The notes: generated by a model from the sequence alone, not told the origin. A DNA stretch of 64,000 nt from an uncultured Erythrobacter sp. (GCA_947501005.1 CANMTU010000001.1:2907201-2971200); one strand, 5' to 3'. Positions 16,970-27,566 are shown, counted from the stretch's first letter. Translations and numbers: made by a program.

Positions 16970-19621
16970 ATGGACATCGCCCGCACGCCGAGTACCCCCG
17001 ATGGCAATCCGCACCTCGCCGATGCGGCGCCCGAACCGCATCAGCCCGTCTCGATCCAGCGGGCGGATTATACCCCGTTCCCCTGGCTGGTGCCGACCAC
17101 CCGGCTCGAATTCGACCTCGGCATCGAGCACACGCGGGTCACCGCGACGCTGGAGATCGCGCGCAATCCCGCCGCCGAACCTTCGCGCACCATCCGCCTT
17201 AACGGCGACGGGCTCGAGCTTGTCGAACTGCGCTGCGACGGTGAGGCTTGTTCGAGCCATGCTATGGATGGCGACGATCTCGTCGTCACCCTGCCGGGCG
17301 ACCGGCATACGCTGCATATCGTCACGCAGCTTGCCCCGGCCAACAATTCGCAGCTGATGGGGCTCTATGCCTCGAACGGCATGCTGTGCACCCAGTGCGA
17401 GGCCGAGGGGTTCCGCCGGATCACCTTCTTCCCCGACCGGCCCGACGTCCTCAGCACCTATACCGTGCGGATGCGCGGGCCTAAAACGCAGTTTCCGATC
17501 CTGCTGAGCAACGGCAACCAGACCGATAGCGGCGAGGACGGCGAAAACCACTGGGCCGAATGGCACGATCCCTGGCCTAAGCCGTCTTACCTCTTCGCGC
17601 TGGTGGCGGGCGATCTGGTGGCGCGCAGCGACCGGTTCACCACAATGGGCGGGCGCGAGGTCGCGCTCAACGTGTGGGTGCGCGAAGGCGACCTGCCGCG
17701 CACCGAGCATGCCATGGAAAGCCTCAAACGCTCGATGAAGTGGGACGAGGAGACCTTCGGGCGCGAATACGATCTCGACCTGTTCAACATCGTCGCCGTC
17801 AGCGATTTCAACATGGGCGCGATGGAGAACAAGGGCCTCAACGTCTTCAACACCAAATACGTCCTTGCCGATAACGAAACCGCGACCGACGGGGATTTCG
17901 ACGCCATCGAGGGCGTGATCGGCCACGAATATTTCCACAACTGGTCGGGCAACCGCATCACCTGCCGCGACTGGTTCCAGCTTTCGCTGAAGGAAGGCTT
18001 TACGGTCCTGCGCGACCAGCTGTTCAGCCAGGACATGCACAGTGCCCCGGTCAAGCGGATCGAGGATGTGCGGATCCTGCGCGGGGTCCAGTTTCCCGAG
18101 GATTCCGGCCCGCTCGCCCATCCGATCCGGCCCGATTCCTACCGCGAGATCAGCAATTTCTACACCTCGACGATCTACAACAAGGGCGCCGAAGTCATCC
18201 GCATGATGCGCACGATGGCGGGGGAAGAGGCTTTCCGCAAAGGCACCGATACCTATTTCGAGACGCATGACGGCGAAGCGGCGACATGCGAGGACTTCGT
18301 CTCCTCGATCGAGCGCGGCACCGGCCTCGACCTCAAACAGTTCCGCCTGTGGTACTCGCAGGCGGGCACGCCGAAGGTCACCATCCGCCAGACGCATGAG
18401 GGCGACACCGCCGCGCTGCATCTGTCGCAGACCGTCCCGCCGACCCCCGGCCAGCCGGACAAGCAGCCCATGCCCATCCCCCTGAAGATCGCATTGTTCG
18501 ATTCCGAAACCGGGACGCATGCGGGCGAACGCCTGCTGATTCTCGACCGGGCGGAGCAGGAGGTCCGCTTCGAGGGCTTCGCCCGGCCGCCGATCCTGTC
18601 GGTCAATCGCGGCTTCTCCGCGCCGGTGACGATCGACCGCGATATTGCGCGCGAGGATCTCGTCTTCCTCGCCGCAAAGGACGACGATCCCTTCGCCCGC
18701 TACGAAGCGATGCAGGACCTGATGGTCGGCCACCTCGTTGCGGCCGTCACCGGAAAGCTGACCGAGAGCGAGACGCAAGCGGGCCGGGCGGACATCGTCG
18801 CCGCCCTGCGCGCGGTCGCCGGGGACGATACGCTCGACGACCTGATGCGCGGCGAACTGCTGACCATGCCCGGCCAGGTCTATATCGCCGAACGGATCGA
18901 CCGGGCCGACCCGGCGCGGGTCCATGAGGAACGCGAGGCGCTGAAGGCGGCGATCGGCGGGCAATTGGCGAGCGAACTCCATCGGCTCTACGACCGCGCC
19001 GAACGACTGCCCTTCTCGCACGATGCCGAGGCGAAGGGCGCGCGCAAGCTGAAGTCGCTCATCCTGAGCTACGCCGCCGCCTCCGATCCTGCCAAGGCCG
19101 CTGAACTGGCGGCCCGGCAGTACGAGCGGGCCGACAACATGACCGACCGGCAGGGCGCGCTGATGACCCTGGCTGGCCTCGATACGGTCGAACGGACCGA
19201 CAAGCTGCTCGATTTCTACAACCGCTATCGCGGCAATGCGCTGGTGATCGACAAGTGGTTCGCCTTGCAGGCGCAATCGCTGCATCCTCACGCGATCGAG
19301 CATGTGAAGGCGCTGGCCGACCATCCCGATTTCACTCTCAAAAACCCCAACCGGGTCCGCTCGCTGTATATGGCCTTCGCCGCCAACCCCCATGCGTTCC
19401 ACGCGGCGGGGGGCGAGGGGTATCGCATGATCGCCGACCTCATTCTCGAACTCGATCCGCTCAACCCGCAGACCGCGGCGCGGTTCGTGCCTTCCCTGGG
19501 GCGGTGGCGGCAGATCGAGCCGAACCGGGCGGCGTTGATGCGCGCCGAGCTGGAGCGGATCGCCGCCGCGCCCAAGCTGTCGCGCGATACCTACGAGCAG
19601 GTTACCCGCTCGCTTGGCTGA
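16970..19621 (+). CDS. pepN: Aminopeptidase N
   Basis: M1-family zinc metallo-aminopeptidase, about 883 aa, cytoplasmic peptide turnover. The exopeptidase motif GAMENKGLN and the zinc site HEYFHNWSGNR (HExxH) are intact, followed by the more distal Glu region FQLSLKEGFTVL. The start MDIARTPSTP was chosen for the AGGA seven or so bases upstream; MHRIDM at 16955 is an alternative. The track's long 5' extension overlaps the divergent SDR gene and is a shadow. Confidence 0.95.
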   Translation: MDIARTPSTPDGNPHLADAAPEPHQPVSIQRADYTPFPWLVPTTRLEFDLGIEHTRVTATLEIARNPAAEPSRTIRLNGDGLELVELRCDGEACSSHAMDGDDLVVTLPGDRHTLHIVTQLAPANNSQLMGLYASNGMLCTQCEAEGFRRITFFPDRPDVLSTYTVRMRGPKTQFPILLSNGNQTDSGEDGENHWAEWHDPWPKPSYLFALVAGDLVARSDRFTTMGGREVALNVWVREGDLPRTEHAMESLKRSMKWDEETFGREYDLDLFNIVAVSDFNMGAMENKGLNVFNTKYVLADNETATDGDFDAIEGVIGHEYFHNWSGNRITCRDWFQLSLKEGFTVLRDQLFSQDMHSAPVKRIEDVRILRGVQFPEDSGPLAHPIRPDSYREISNFYTSTIYNKGAEVIRMMRTMAGEEAFRKGTDTYFETHDGEAATCEDFVSSIERGTGLDLKQFRLWYSQAGTPKVTIRQTHEGDTAALHLSQTVPPTPGQPDKQPMPIPLKIALFDSETGTHAGERLLILDRAEQEVRFEGFARPPILSVNRGFSAPVTIDRDIAREDLVFLAAKDDDPFARYEAMQDLMVGHLVAAVTGKLTESETQAGRADIVAALRAVAGDDTLDDLMRGELLTMPGQVYIAERIDRADPARVHEEREALKAAIGGQLASELHRLYDRAERLPFSHDAEAKGARKLKSLILSYAAASDPAKAAELAARQYERADNMTDRQGALMTLAGLDTVERTDKLLDFYNRYRGNALVIDKWFALQAQSLHPHAIEHVKALADHPDFTLKNPNRVRSLYMAFAANPHAFHAAGGEGYRMIADLILELDPLNPQTAARFVPSLGRWRQIEPNRAALMRAELERIAAAPKLSRDTYEQVTRSLG

Positions 19622-19622
19622 C

Positions 19623-20291
19623 ATGGTTGCACGGCCGCTGCGCGCCGCGCTGCTGTCGGGCATGCCCCACGCCTTCTCGGCAAAGGACGGGCTGGCGGGC
19701 GACGCGGTGCTCGATGCGGGGGATGCGGTACGGGTTACCCAGGTACATTCCGCCCGGGTCGTCGATATGGACGAGGCGCGGACCGGTCCGGTCGAGGCAG
19801 ACGCTCTGGTGACGAACCGGGCTGGCGCGGTGCTCCAGATCGTTACCGCCGATTGCGCGCCGGTCCTGCTGGCGGACAGGGAGGCGCGCGTGATCGGGGC
19901 GGCGCATGCGGGCTGGCGCGGTGCGCTTGGCGGGGTTCTAGGCAATACGGTCGCGGCGATGGTCGAGCTCGGCGCGCGGCCCGGTGCGATCGCGGCGGCC
20001 ATCGGGCCGACCATCGCCCGGCGCAGCTACGAGGTCGACCCGGCCTTTCGCGCCGCTTTCGGGGCTGGCGACGAAGCGTTCTTCGCGGCCGGAAAGCCGG
20101 GACATCTGCAGTTCGACCTGCCCGCCTATTGCGCGCATCGCCTGCGCGAAGCCGGCGTGAACCTGATCGAGGATCTGGCGCAGGACACCTACTCGCAGCC
20201 CACCATGTTCTACTCCTACCGCCGCGCGACTCACGCCGGGAAGCCGACCGGCGGGCGCCAGATCAGCGCGATCGCTTTACCGCCGGAATAG
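19623..20291 (+). CDS. pgeF: Peptidoglycan editing factor PgeF (YfiH/DUF152)
   Basis: 222-aa member of the multicopper-polyphenol-oxidase-like YfiH family, which in E. coli removes L-Ser-containing muropeptide errors. Zinc-ligand blocks are visible: TQVHSARVV (His), VTADCAPVLLAD (Cys) and GAAHAGWRGALGG (His). It begins one base after the pepN stop. The TTG start four codons upstream (19614) is possible but overlaps pepN. Confidence 0.9.
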   Translation: MVARPLRAALLSGMPHAFSAKDGLAGDAVLDAGDAVRVTQVHSARVVDMDEARTGPVEADALVTNRAGAVLQIVTADCAPVLLADREARVIGAAHAGWRGALGGVLGNTVAAMVELGARPGAIAAAIGPTIARRSYEVDPAFRAAFGAGDEAFFAAGKPGHLQFDLPAYCAHRLREAGVNLIEDLAQDTYSQPTMFYSYRRATHAGKPTGGRQISAIALPPE

Positions 20292-20522
20292 AACCGGCGG
20301 GCGCCGACGCTACGGCCTCGCGGCCCGGCAAAATGGCGGTTGGCAAGGTGCGGCAATCCCGCTAGAGGCGCTGCCAAACCGGTGTTCCCGGCGTTTTTCG
20401 CATGAGGTTTTTCGGCAGCCGGGGCCGCATGCGGTTCCACTGGCCGGACAGATCGCAACTCACTACGCTGCTGCCTGCTTCACGCGGGCGGGGCATACGA
20501 AGGCAGGCAAGGCATCGCGCTG

Positions 20523-21101
20523 ATGGCAGACACCACTGCAACCGATACCAAGGAACATTCCCCGCTGATCGAGAAGAAGGACGGCGTCAGGCGCCGGGAC
20601 TTCCTCGACGTCGCCGCGTTGAGCGCGGCCGGCATCGGCGGGCTTGCCGTGGTCTATCCCCTGATCAGCCAGATGGCACCGTCGGAAGACGTGCTCGCCG
20701 CGAGCACGACCGAAGTCGACGTGTCCGCGATCGAGGCCGGACAGGCGATCAAGGCGGTGTTTCGCAAGCAGCCGCTGTTCGTCCGCCGCCTGACCCCGAC
20801 CGAAATCGCCGAGGCGCAGGCCGTGCCGGTATCGTCGTTGCGCGATCCTCAGACGCTGGACGAGCGCACCAAGGAAGGTCATCTCGACATGCTGGTGACG
20901 ATGGGTGTCTGCACCCATCTCGGCTGCGTGCCGCTCGGCGCCGCGGAAGGCGAGAACAAGGGCGAGTTCGGCGGGTATTTCTGCCCGTGCCACGGCTCGC
21001 ACTACGATACGGCTGCGCGCATCCGCAAAGGCCCCGCGCCCACGAACCTCGTGGTTCCGGACTACGAATTTACTTCCGATACCGTGATTCAGGTCGGCTG
21101 A
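20523..21101 (+). CDS. petA: Ubiquinol-cytochrome c reductase Rieske Fe-S subunit
   Basis: Rieske [2Fe-2S] subunit of the bc1 complex, 192 aa. A Tat-type N terminus ([20 protein letters not shown]) serves as the membrane anchor. The cluster-binding boxes [10 protein letters not shown] and CPCHGSHYD are complete, supplying two Cys and two His plus the disulfide cysteines. First gene of petABC; 25 bases separate it from petB. Confidence 0.97.
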   Translation: MADTTATDTKEHSPLIEKKDGVRRRDFLDVAALSAAGIGGLAVVYPLISQMAPSEDVLAASTTEVDVSAIEAGQAIKAVFRKQPLFVRRLTPTEIAEAQAVPVSSLRDPQTLDERTKEGHLDMLVTMGVCTHLGCVPLGAAEGENKGEFGGYFCPCHGSHYDTAARIRKGPAPTNLVVPDYEFTSDTVIQVG

Positions 21102-21126
21102 TCCGACCGAGACGAAAGAGAAGACC

Positions 21127-22419
21127 ATGAGCTTTCCCTGGGCCCGCCAGTACGAACCCGCCACCGGACTGACGAAGTGGCTCGACGAGAAACTGCCCGT
21201 GCCGCGGCTCGTCTACAACGCCGTCGGCGCCGGCTATCCGGTCCCCCGGAACCTCAACTATTTCTGGAATTTCGGCGTTCTCGCCGGTTTCTTCCTGATG
21301 CTCCAGATCGTCACCGGCATCGTGCTGGCGATGCATTATGCCGCCAATGCCCAGGTCGCCTTCGCGACGACCGAGCATATCATGCGCGACATCAACTGGG
21401 GCTGGATGATGCGCTACGCCCATGCCAACGGAGCGAGCTTCTTCTTCATCGTCATCTACCTGCACATCTTCCGCGGCCTCTACTACAGTTCGTACAAGGC
21501 CCCGCGCGAGATGATCTGGCTGCTCGGCGTGGTCATCTTCCTGCTCATGATGGCGACCGCGTTCATGGGTTACGTGCTGCCGTGGGGCCAGATGAGCTTC
21601 TGGGGCGCCAAGGTCATCACCGGCCTGTTCGGCGCCATCCCGCTGGTGGGCGAGCCGATCCAGGTCTGGCTGCTGGGCGGTTTCGCGCCTGACAATGCGG
21701 CTCTCAACCGGTTCTTCTCGCTGCACTTCCTGCTGCCCTTCGTGACGCTGGGCGTCGTGATCATGCACATCTGGGCGCTGCACATCCCAGGCTCCTCGAA
21801 CCCGACCGGCGTCGAGGTGAAGAGCGAGAGCGACACCGTGCCGTTCCACCCCTATTACACGGCGAAGGACGGGTTCGGCCTCGGCATCGCGCTGCTGGCT
21901 TATTTCGCGGTGGTATTCTTCCTGCCGAACTATCTCGGCCACCCCGACAACTATATCGAGGCGAACCCGCTCTCGACCCCGGCGCATATCGTGCCCGAAT
22001 GGTATTTCTGGCCGTTCTACGCGATCCTGCGCGCCTTCACGACCGACTTCATCCTGCCGGCGAAGCTGTGGGGCGTGATCGCGATGTTCGCCTCGATCCT
22101 GCTGTGGTTCTTCCTGCCCTGGCTCGACAAGTCGCCCGTGCGCAGCGGTCATTATCGCCCGCTGTTCCGCAAGTTCTTCTGGTTCGGCCTGATCCCGGCG
22201 ATGGCGGTGCTGTTCTACTGCGGCGGCGCGCCGGCCGAGGAGCCCTTCGTTCTGCTCAGCCAGTTCGCCACGGCGTATTACTTCCTGCACTTCCTCGTCA
22301 TCCTGCCGATCGTGTCGCAGATCGAGACGCCCGAGCCGCTGCCCTATTCGATCACCGAGGCGGTGCTCCATTCGGACAAGAAGCCGGTGCTGGGCGAAAA
22401 CACCGCCCCCGCCGTCTGA
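21127..22419 (+). CDS. petB: Cytochrome b of the bc1 complex
   Basis: Di-heme membrane subunit, 430 aa with eight or more membrane segments. Heme-ligand regions include [31 protein letters not shown] and [17 protein letters not shown]. The quinol-oxidation site PEWYF ([16 protein letters not shown]) is present. Second gene of the petABC operon. Confidence 0.97.
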   Translation: MSFPWARQYEPATGLTKWLDEKLPVPRLVYNAVGAGYPVPRNLNYFWNFGVLAGFFLMLQIVTGIVLAMHYAANAQVAFATTEHIMRDINWGWMMRYAHANGASFFFIVIYLHIFRGLYYSSYKAPREMIWLLGVVIFLLMMATAFMGYVLPWGQMSFWGAKVITGLFGAIPLVGEPIQVWLLGGFAPDNAALNRFFSLHFLLPFVTLGVVIMHIWALHIPGSSNPTGVEVKSESDTVPFHPYYTAKDGFGLGIALLAYFAVVFFLPNYLGHPDNYIEANPLSTPAHIVPEWYFWPFYAILRAFTTDFILPAKLWGVIAMFASILLWFFLPWLDKSPVRSGHYRPLFRKFFWFGLIPAMAVLFYCGGAPAEEPFVLLSQFATAYYFLHFLVILPIVSQIETPEPLPYSITEAVLHSDKKPVLGENTAPAV

Positions 22420-22453
22420 CGATGTCGCGTACCGATCCGAGAAAGACTGACTG

Positions 22454-23320
22454 ATGAGTAAACTGATCTCCGCGCGCCTGATCGCCATCCTTGTCGGGCT
22501 GACCTTCGTCATCGTGGTGATGTTCGCGTTCTTCGGCGGCCTCTACACGCTCGCCACCGAAGGGTTCGGCGAAGAAACCGCCGAGCATGAGTTCCACAAG
22601 CATCCGAACGAATATCCGTTCGCCTTCAACGGCCCGTTCGGCCGGTGGGACGTGGCGCAGCTGCAGCGCGGCCTGACGGTTTACGAACAGGTCTGTTCGG
22701 CCTGCCACAGCCTCAAATACGTCGCCTTCCGCGATCTCGCGGACCTCGGCTACGACGAGGCGCAGGTGAAAGCCTATGCCGCCAGCCAGACGGTCCCCGG
22801 CATCGACCCGCGCACCGGCGAGCAGACGACCCGGCCCGGTCTGCCGACCGACTATTTCCCCTCGCCCTATCCCAATGCGGTGGCGGCGGCCGCGGCCAAC
22901 AACAACGCCATCCCGCCGGATCTTTCGCTGATCACCAAGGCGCGGCATGACGGGGTGAATTACGTCGCCTCGCTCCTGTCGGGCTATCAGGCACCGCCGG
23001 CCGAACTTCAGCGTGAATTTCCCGACTTCACGGTTCCGCCGGGCCTCTACTACAACCCGTATTTCCCGAACCTCAACCTCGCCATGGCGCCCCCTCTCAC
23101 CGCGACCGGGCAGGTGACCTATGACGACGGGACCGTGGCAACGGTTCCGCAGATGGCGCAGGACGTCGCGGCGTTCCTTGCCTGGACCGCGGAGCCGACC
23201 ATGGTCCGGCGCAAGCAGACGGGTTGGCCGGTGCTTCTCTTCCTCGTCTTCGCGACGGTTCTCGCCTATCTGTCGAAGAAGCAGATCTGGGCCGCGATCA
23301 AGCCGAAGAATCGGGACTGA
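22454..23320 (+). CDS. petC: Cytochrome c1 of the bc1 complex
   Basis: 288-aa membrane-anchored c-type cytochrome. N-terminal signal/anchor (IAILVGLTFVIVVMFAFFGG), heme site CSACHS, a likely Met ligand in LNLAMAPPLT, and a C-terminal membrane helix (VLLFLVFATVLAYLSKK). Third gene of petABC, followed by a hairpin likely to end transcription. Confidence 0.96.
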   Translation: MSKLISARLIAILVGLTFVIVVMFAFFGGLYTLATEGFGEETAEHEFHKHPNEYPFAFNGPFGRWDVAQLQRGLTVYEQVCSACHSLKYVAFRDLADLGYDEAQVKAYAASQTVPGIDPRTGEQTTRPGLPTDYFPSPYPNAVAAAAANNNAIPPDLSLITKARHDGVNYVASLLSGYQAPPAELQREFPDFTVPPGLYYNPYFPNLNLAMAPPLTATGQVTYDDGTVATVPQMAQDVAAFLAWTAEPTMVRRKQTGWPVLLFLVFATVLAYLSKKQIWAAIKPKNRD

Positions 23321-23346
23321 CATCGCCTTTGCCACGCGCAATGTGA

Positions 23347-23380
23347 AACACCTCTGCGTTCTTCGGACCGCGGAGGTGTT
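23347..23380 (+). terminator. Hairpin after petC
   Basis: A 12-base stem AACACCTCTGCG pairs with CGCGGAGGTGTT (one G-U pair) around a 10-base loop, 26 bases after the petC stop and before apt. There is no T tract, so it is a candidate terminator or 3' stabiliser only. Confidence 0.5.
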
Positions 23381-23407
23381 CGCCTGTTCGCCGGAAGGGC
23401 GCCGCAC

Positions 23408-23944
23408 ATGAGCCCGGCGGAACTCAAGGCGCTGGTCCGCACCGTTCCGGACTTCCCGGCCAAGGGCATCCAGTTTCGCGACATCACCACGCTGATCGGG
23501 CACGGCAAAGGCTTCGCCGCGACGGTCGACTGGCTTGCGCGGCAGCTCGATGATGCGGAGGTCGAAGCGGTTGCGGGGATGGAGGCGCGCGGCTTCATCT
23601 TCGGCGCGGCGGTCGCGGCGCGTTGCGGCCTGCCGTTCATTCCGATGCGCAAGCCGGGCAAGCTGCCGGGTGAGACGATCGGGATCGCCTATCACCTCGA
23701 ATACGGCGAGGATCGCCTGGAAATGGACCCGGGCGCAGTCCGGCCGGGGCAGGCTGTCGCCATTGTCGACGATCTCCTTGCCACGGGCGGCACGGCGTGC
23801 GCGGCCACTAAATTGCTGCGCCAGGCCGGGTCGGCGGTGTCCCGAGCGGTGTTCGTGATCGATCTTCCCGACCTCGGCGGCCGGGAAAAGCTCGAAGGCA
23901 TTGATGTGGCGGTCGCCGCGCTGATGGAATTCGAGGGAGCCTGA
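23408..23944 (+). CDS. apt: Adenine phosphoribosyltransferase
   Basis: Purine salvage: adenine plus PRPP to AMP, 178 aa. The PRPP-binding motif AIVDDLLATGGTACA and the N-terminal VPDFPAKGIQFRDIT block are diagnostic. It stands alone between the bc1 operon and the antiporter. Confidence 0.95.
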   Translation: MSPAELKALVRTVPDFPAKGIQFRDITTLIGHGKGFAATVDWLARQLDDAEVEAVAGMEARGFIFGAAVAARCGLPFIPMRKPGKLPGETIGIAYHLEYGEDRLEMDPGAVRPGQAVAIVDDLLATGGTACAATKLLRQAGSAVSRAVFVIDLPDLGGREKLEGIDVAVAALMEFEGA

Positions 23945-24041
23945 TCATGCGCAATCGCGGCCCCTCGGAAAGAACCCGGGCTTCGGGCATTGATGACCGG
24001 GGGGCGGACGCCGCTCTTATCCAAGCGGACCGGTAGAGGGC

Positions 24042-25907
24042 ATGGAGCAGACACTCGTAATCGCCTTGACGGGCATCCTCGGCATCGGAGCCCAATGGAT
24101 CGCCTGGCGCACCGGCTGGCCGGCCATCGTCCTGATGTTGGCGGCCGGCTTCCTTGCTGGCCCGGTCCTGGGCGTGTTCGATCCCGAGCATGCCTTCGGC
24201 CCCCTGCTCGAACCCATGGTCGCGGTCGGCGTGGCGCTGATCCTGTTCGAGGGCGGGCTCAGCCTCGACTTTCGCGAATTGCGGCACACGGGCAGCGCGG
24301 TCTGGCGTCTGGCGACAGTCGGCGTCGCGTTCGGCTGGCTTTTCGGATCGTTGGCCGGGATCTACATTGCCGGCCTCGAACCCGAGGTCGCAATCCTGTT
24401 CGGCGGCATCCTGGTGGTGACCGGGCCGACCGTGGTGATCCCCCTGCTGCGGCAAAGCTCGATCCAGACCCGCCCGGCCTCGATCCTCAAATGGGAAGCG
24501 ATCGTCAACGACCCGACCGGGGCGCTGTGCGCGGTCATCGCCTACGAATATTTCCGCAAGGTCGCCGAACAGCCCGGCGCGACCCTGTTCGAAGTGGTGC
24601 CGCCCTTGCTGATCGCAGCGGTCATCGCCGGCCTGTTCGGCTACGTCGCGGCGTTGGCCGTGGCATGGTCGTTCCCCCGCGGTGCAGTGCCCGAATTCCT
24701 CAAGGTGCCGGTCCTCCTGATCACGGTCATTGCGGTGTTCGTCATCTCCAACCTGATCGAGCACGAGGCAGGTCTGGTCGCGGTGACCGTCATGGGTGTG
24801 GCGCTGGCGAACATGAACGTGTCGAGCTTGCGCAGCATCCATCCGTTCAAGGAGAACATCGCGGTCCTGCTGGTATCGGGCATCTTCATCCTCCTGTCCG
24901 CTTCACTGGAACTGGAGGATATCCGCTACATCAACTGGCAGATCGGCCTGTTCCTTCTTGCACTTCTGTTTCTCGTGCGGCCGGCCACGATCATCTTAAG
25001 CCTGCTGGGCAGTACCATTCCGTGGAACGAGCGGTTCTTTCTCGCATGGATCGCGCCGCGCGGGATCGTGCTGGTCGCGATTTCCGGCCTGTTCGCGCTG
25101 CGCCTGTCGGAACTCAATTTTTCCGACGGCAATCTGCTCATCGGCCTCAGTTTCGCGGTCGTGGTGGTCACCATCGTCGCGCATGGCTTCACCGTCGATC
25201 TGGTGGCGCGATGGCTGGGGGTGAAGGGGGCAACGCGGCCCGGCATCCTGATCGTCGGCAGCACGCCGTGGACCATCGCCCTGGCCGAGCAGGTGCAGGA
25301 GATGAAGGCCCCGGTCATGCTGGTCGATCCCAGCTGGCAGCGGCTTGCCATCGCCCGGCAAAAGGGCCTGCCCTTCTATCACGGCGAGATCCTCAACGAG
25401 GCGACCGAGCACAATCTCGAACTTGCGCCGTATCAGAACCTCGTCGCCGCGACGGAGAACGAGGCGTATAATGCGCTGGTGTGCAACGAGTTCGCCCACG
25501 AGATCGGGCGCGACCGGGTGTTCCAGCTGGGCGAGGCGGGCGATGCGGAAAACCGCCACCGCCTGCCCGAAAGCCTGCGCGGCCGTGCCCTGTTCGAATC
25601 CGGCTTCGGTGTGGAGGATGTGAGCGAGCGGCGGCGGCAGGGCTGGGTTTTCCGCAAGACCAAGCTGTCCGACGAGTTCGATTTCGAGGACGCGCAGGAG
25701 AAGCTGCCGGAAGCGGCCAACATGCTGCTGCTGATGCGGCAGGACGGCACCATCCGCTTCTTCACCCACGCCGCTCGCCCCGAACCGCGCGCCGGCGATA
25801 CCATCCTCAGCTTCTCCCCGCCCCAACCCCGCTCGGCGGAACAGAACGCCGCGAAGAAGGCGGCCAAGGCAGCCAAGAACAAGAAACAGGGAGCGCAACC
25901 GGCATGA
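24042..25907 (+). CDS. Sodium:proton antiporter (CPA1/NhaP type) with RCK domain
   Basis: 621-aa cation/proton antiporter. About twelve membrane segments fill residues 1-390 (for example LILFEGGLSLDFRELR and ITVIAVFVISNLIEHEAGLV). A soluble Rossmann RCK/TrkA-N-like domain follows (GILIVGSTPWTIALAEQV). The C terminus is Ala/Lys-rich (AAKKAAKAAKNKKQG). It overlaps the next gene, an OmpA-type lipoprotein, in an ATGA. Confidence 0.9.
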   Translation: MEQTLVIALTGILGIGAQWIAWRTGWPAIVLMLAAGFLAGPVLGVFDPEHAFGPLLEPMVAVGVALILFEGGLSLDFRELRHTGSAVWRLATVGVAFGWLFGSLAGIYIAGLEPEVAILFGGILVVTGPTVVIPLLRQSSIQTRPASILKWEAIVNDPTGALCAVIAYEYFRKVAEQPGATLFEVVPPLLIAAVIAGLFGYVAALAVAWSFPRGAVPEFLKVPVLLITVIAVFVISNLIEHEAGLVAVTVMGVALANMNVSSLRSIHPFKENIAVLLVSGIFILLSASLELEDIRYINWQIGLFLLALLFLVRPATIILSLLGSTIPWNERFFLAWIAPRGIVLVAISGLFALRLSELNFSDGNLLIGLSFAVVVVTIVAHGFTVDLVARWLGVKGATRPGILIVGSTPWTIALAEQVQEMKAPVMLVDPSWQRLAIARQKGLPFYHGEILNEATEHNLELAPYQNLVAATENEAYNALVCNEFAHEIGRDRVFQLGEAGDAENRHRLPESLRGRALFESGFGVEDVSERRRQGWVFRKTKLSDEFDFEDAQEKLPEAANMLLLMRQDGTIRFFTHAARPEPRAGDTILSFSPPQPRSAEQNAAKKAAKAAKNKKQGAQPA

Positions 25908-26578
25908 TGCGCAGGACACGATCGGAATTGCGGCATTTCGGCCCGGCGGCGGGCCTCGCGCTGGTGCTGGCCCTTGGCGGGTGCGAGAATGCGCAGGAAC
26001 CCGAACCCGCGCCCACCTCCAGCGCGACGCCGTCCGAAGCGCCGCGGTCGATTTTCCAGCCGGAATATCAGGCGGAGGACGCACCGGAGGAGGGCCCGGC
26101 CGTACCCGAACCGCTGGCGGAAACGATCGGCTTTCCCGATGGCGGCTCCACGCTCGACGAACAGGCGCAAGTCGCGATCCGCACGGTTCTGGGGTCCGAC
26201 CAGATAGGCCAGGGCTGGCCGATCATCGTGCGCGGCCATTCCGATGCCGGCGGCAGCGATGCGGTGAATATGCGCGTCTCGCAGGCGCGGGCCGAGGCGG
26301 TGCGCGATGCGCTGATCGAAGGCGGCGTCGCCGAGAATCGCATCACCATCATTGCGTTCGGCGAGCAGAACCCGGTCCGTCCCAACGCCCTGCCGGACGG
26401 CGAGCCCAACGAGGCAGGACGGGCGGCGAACCGGCGGGCCGAGATCGCGATCGATCCGCCGGTCGAGATTCCAGCCTCGACGGAGCGCGAGCCGACCATC
26501 GTCGAAACCATTGCAACGCCATCGTCCGGCCCCAGCCCGCTGACCTCGCCGACACCCCGGGCGGAGCGGCAACGCTGA
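25904..26578 (+). CDS. OmpA-family lipoprotein
   Basis: 224-aa outer-membrane lipoprotein. The signal ends in a lipobox (LALGGC around residue 27), then comes a Pro-rich linker, and then an OmpA_C peptidoglycan-binding domain (IIVRGHSDAGG ... RVSQARAEAVRDALI ... AANRRAEIAI). It is translationally coupled to the antiporter; why an envelope anchor should be co-expressed with an antiporter is unclear. Confidence 0.88.
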   Translation: MMRRTRSELRHFGPAAGLALVLALGGCENAQEPEPAPTSSATPSEAPRSIFQPEYQAEDAPEEGPAVPEPLAETIGFPDGGSTLDEQAQVAIRTVLGSDQIGQGWPIIVRGHSDAGGSDAVNMRVSQARAEAVRDALIEGGVAENRITIIAFGEQNPVRPNALPDGEPNEAGRAANRRAEIAIDPPVEIPASTEREPTIVETIATPSSGPSPLTSPTPRAERQR

Positions 26579-26629
26579 ACGATTGGCAGTTGACGGAGGG
26601 GGCGGCGCGGTGGCATCTGCGGGGCGCAA

Positions 26630-26703
<74 letters not shown>

Positions 26704-26734
26704 GCCTTTCCGCGATTGCCTGTCAGCCAGTGTA

Positions 26735-27352
26735 TCAATCCGGGCGCTTCATCCGGAAAAGCGCATCCTCGGTAATCTCGAAATAGTCCGCCGGGCCGCC
26801 GCCGCGGGTGATCGGATGGGCGCGAGCGGTCTGGTATAGCCCATCCTCGAGCAGGGCGGTGTCGATATGGATGCCGACCGCCTCGCCGATGACCAGCCAT
26901 TGATCGAGCGCGGTCCCCGCATGCGTCTGCAAGCGGACGAGCTGGGTCAGGCGGCATTCGAAATGAACCGGGCTGCCTTCGACGCGGGGCGGCTTCACCA
27001 AACTCGCGGGTAGCGCGCCCAGACCGGCGAGGTCGAACTCGTCCACCGTGCCGGCGACATTCGCGGACGTGGCGTTCATCGCGTCAGCCTCCGCCTTGGT
27101 AGCGAGGTTCCACACGAACTCGCCGGTGGCGGCGATATTGGCCACCGTGTCCTTCCAACCCGAGGAGGCGAAGGCGATCAGCGGCGGCTGGTAATTGATC
27201 AGGTTGAAGAAACTGTAGGGCGCGAGGTTGGGGACGCCATCGGTGTCGACGGTCGAGATCCAGCCGATCGGACGCGGCGCGACGATCGAATTGAGCGGGT
27301 CATGCGGCAGGCGGTGTCCCTCGCCCGGTTCGTAATAATGATAATCGGCCAT
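26735..27352 (-). CDS. Flavin reductase family protein
   Basis: 205-aa FMN-binding split-barrel flavin reductase-like protein. The opening MADYHYYEPGEGHRLPHDPL, then SIVAPRPIGWISTVDTDG and NLAPYSFFNLINYQPPLIAF, are characteristic of this family, which covers FMN reductases and related oxygenase partners. The start MADYHYY was chosen on homologous style; the track extends 56 codons upstream without support. It is a single gene after tRNA-Gly. Confidence 0.88.
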   Translation of the reverse strand: MADYHYYEPGEGHRLPHDPLNSIVAPRPIGWISTVDTDGVPNLAPYSFFNLINYQPPLIAFASSGWKDTVANIAATGEFVWNLATKAEADAMNATSANVAGTVDEFDLAGLGALPASLVKPPRVEGSPVHFECRLTQLVRLQTHAGTALDQWLVIGEAVGIHIDTALLEDGLYQTARAHPITRGGGPADYFEITEDALFRMKRPD

Positions 27353-27540
27353 CGCCGGCAGATGGGAGCCGGCAGGCGCCGCCACAACAGGCTGAGACGT
27401 GCGATCAGGCAATAAACCCTTGAAGCAGCCGCCCCAAAAGCACGGTTGTTCCCTCGCCGTACAACCGCATGACCCCTGGCCCCGAAGCGCGCCGAGTGCG
27501 GCAAGCCGTCGCCAGGGCACGATGGCTATTAACCATCTTC

Positions 27541-27566
27541 GGAACCCTTCGCCCGCCTAACGGATT
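27541..27566 (+). promoter_or_regulatory. Possible EcfG-type general-stress promoter
   Basis: GGAAC at 27541-27545 followed 15 bases later by CGGATT resembles the alphaproteobacterial EcfG pattern (GGAAC, 16-17 bases, CGTT), but the second box and the spacing are imperfect. It lies 24 bases before the first gene of a stress-like operon. Confidence 0.3.

Noticed and set aside
16928-20014. The 1289-codon minus-strand ORF as one giant protein
   Set aside because: Only its last 260 codons match a known fold (SDR). The rest is antisense to the well-supported pepN and pgeF genes; in such GC-rich DNA antisense frames stay open by composition.
21070-22512. 480-codon minus-strand ORF opposite petB
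   Set aside because: Antisense shadow; His/Arg/Glu-rich as expected from the reverse of a membrane protein.
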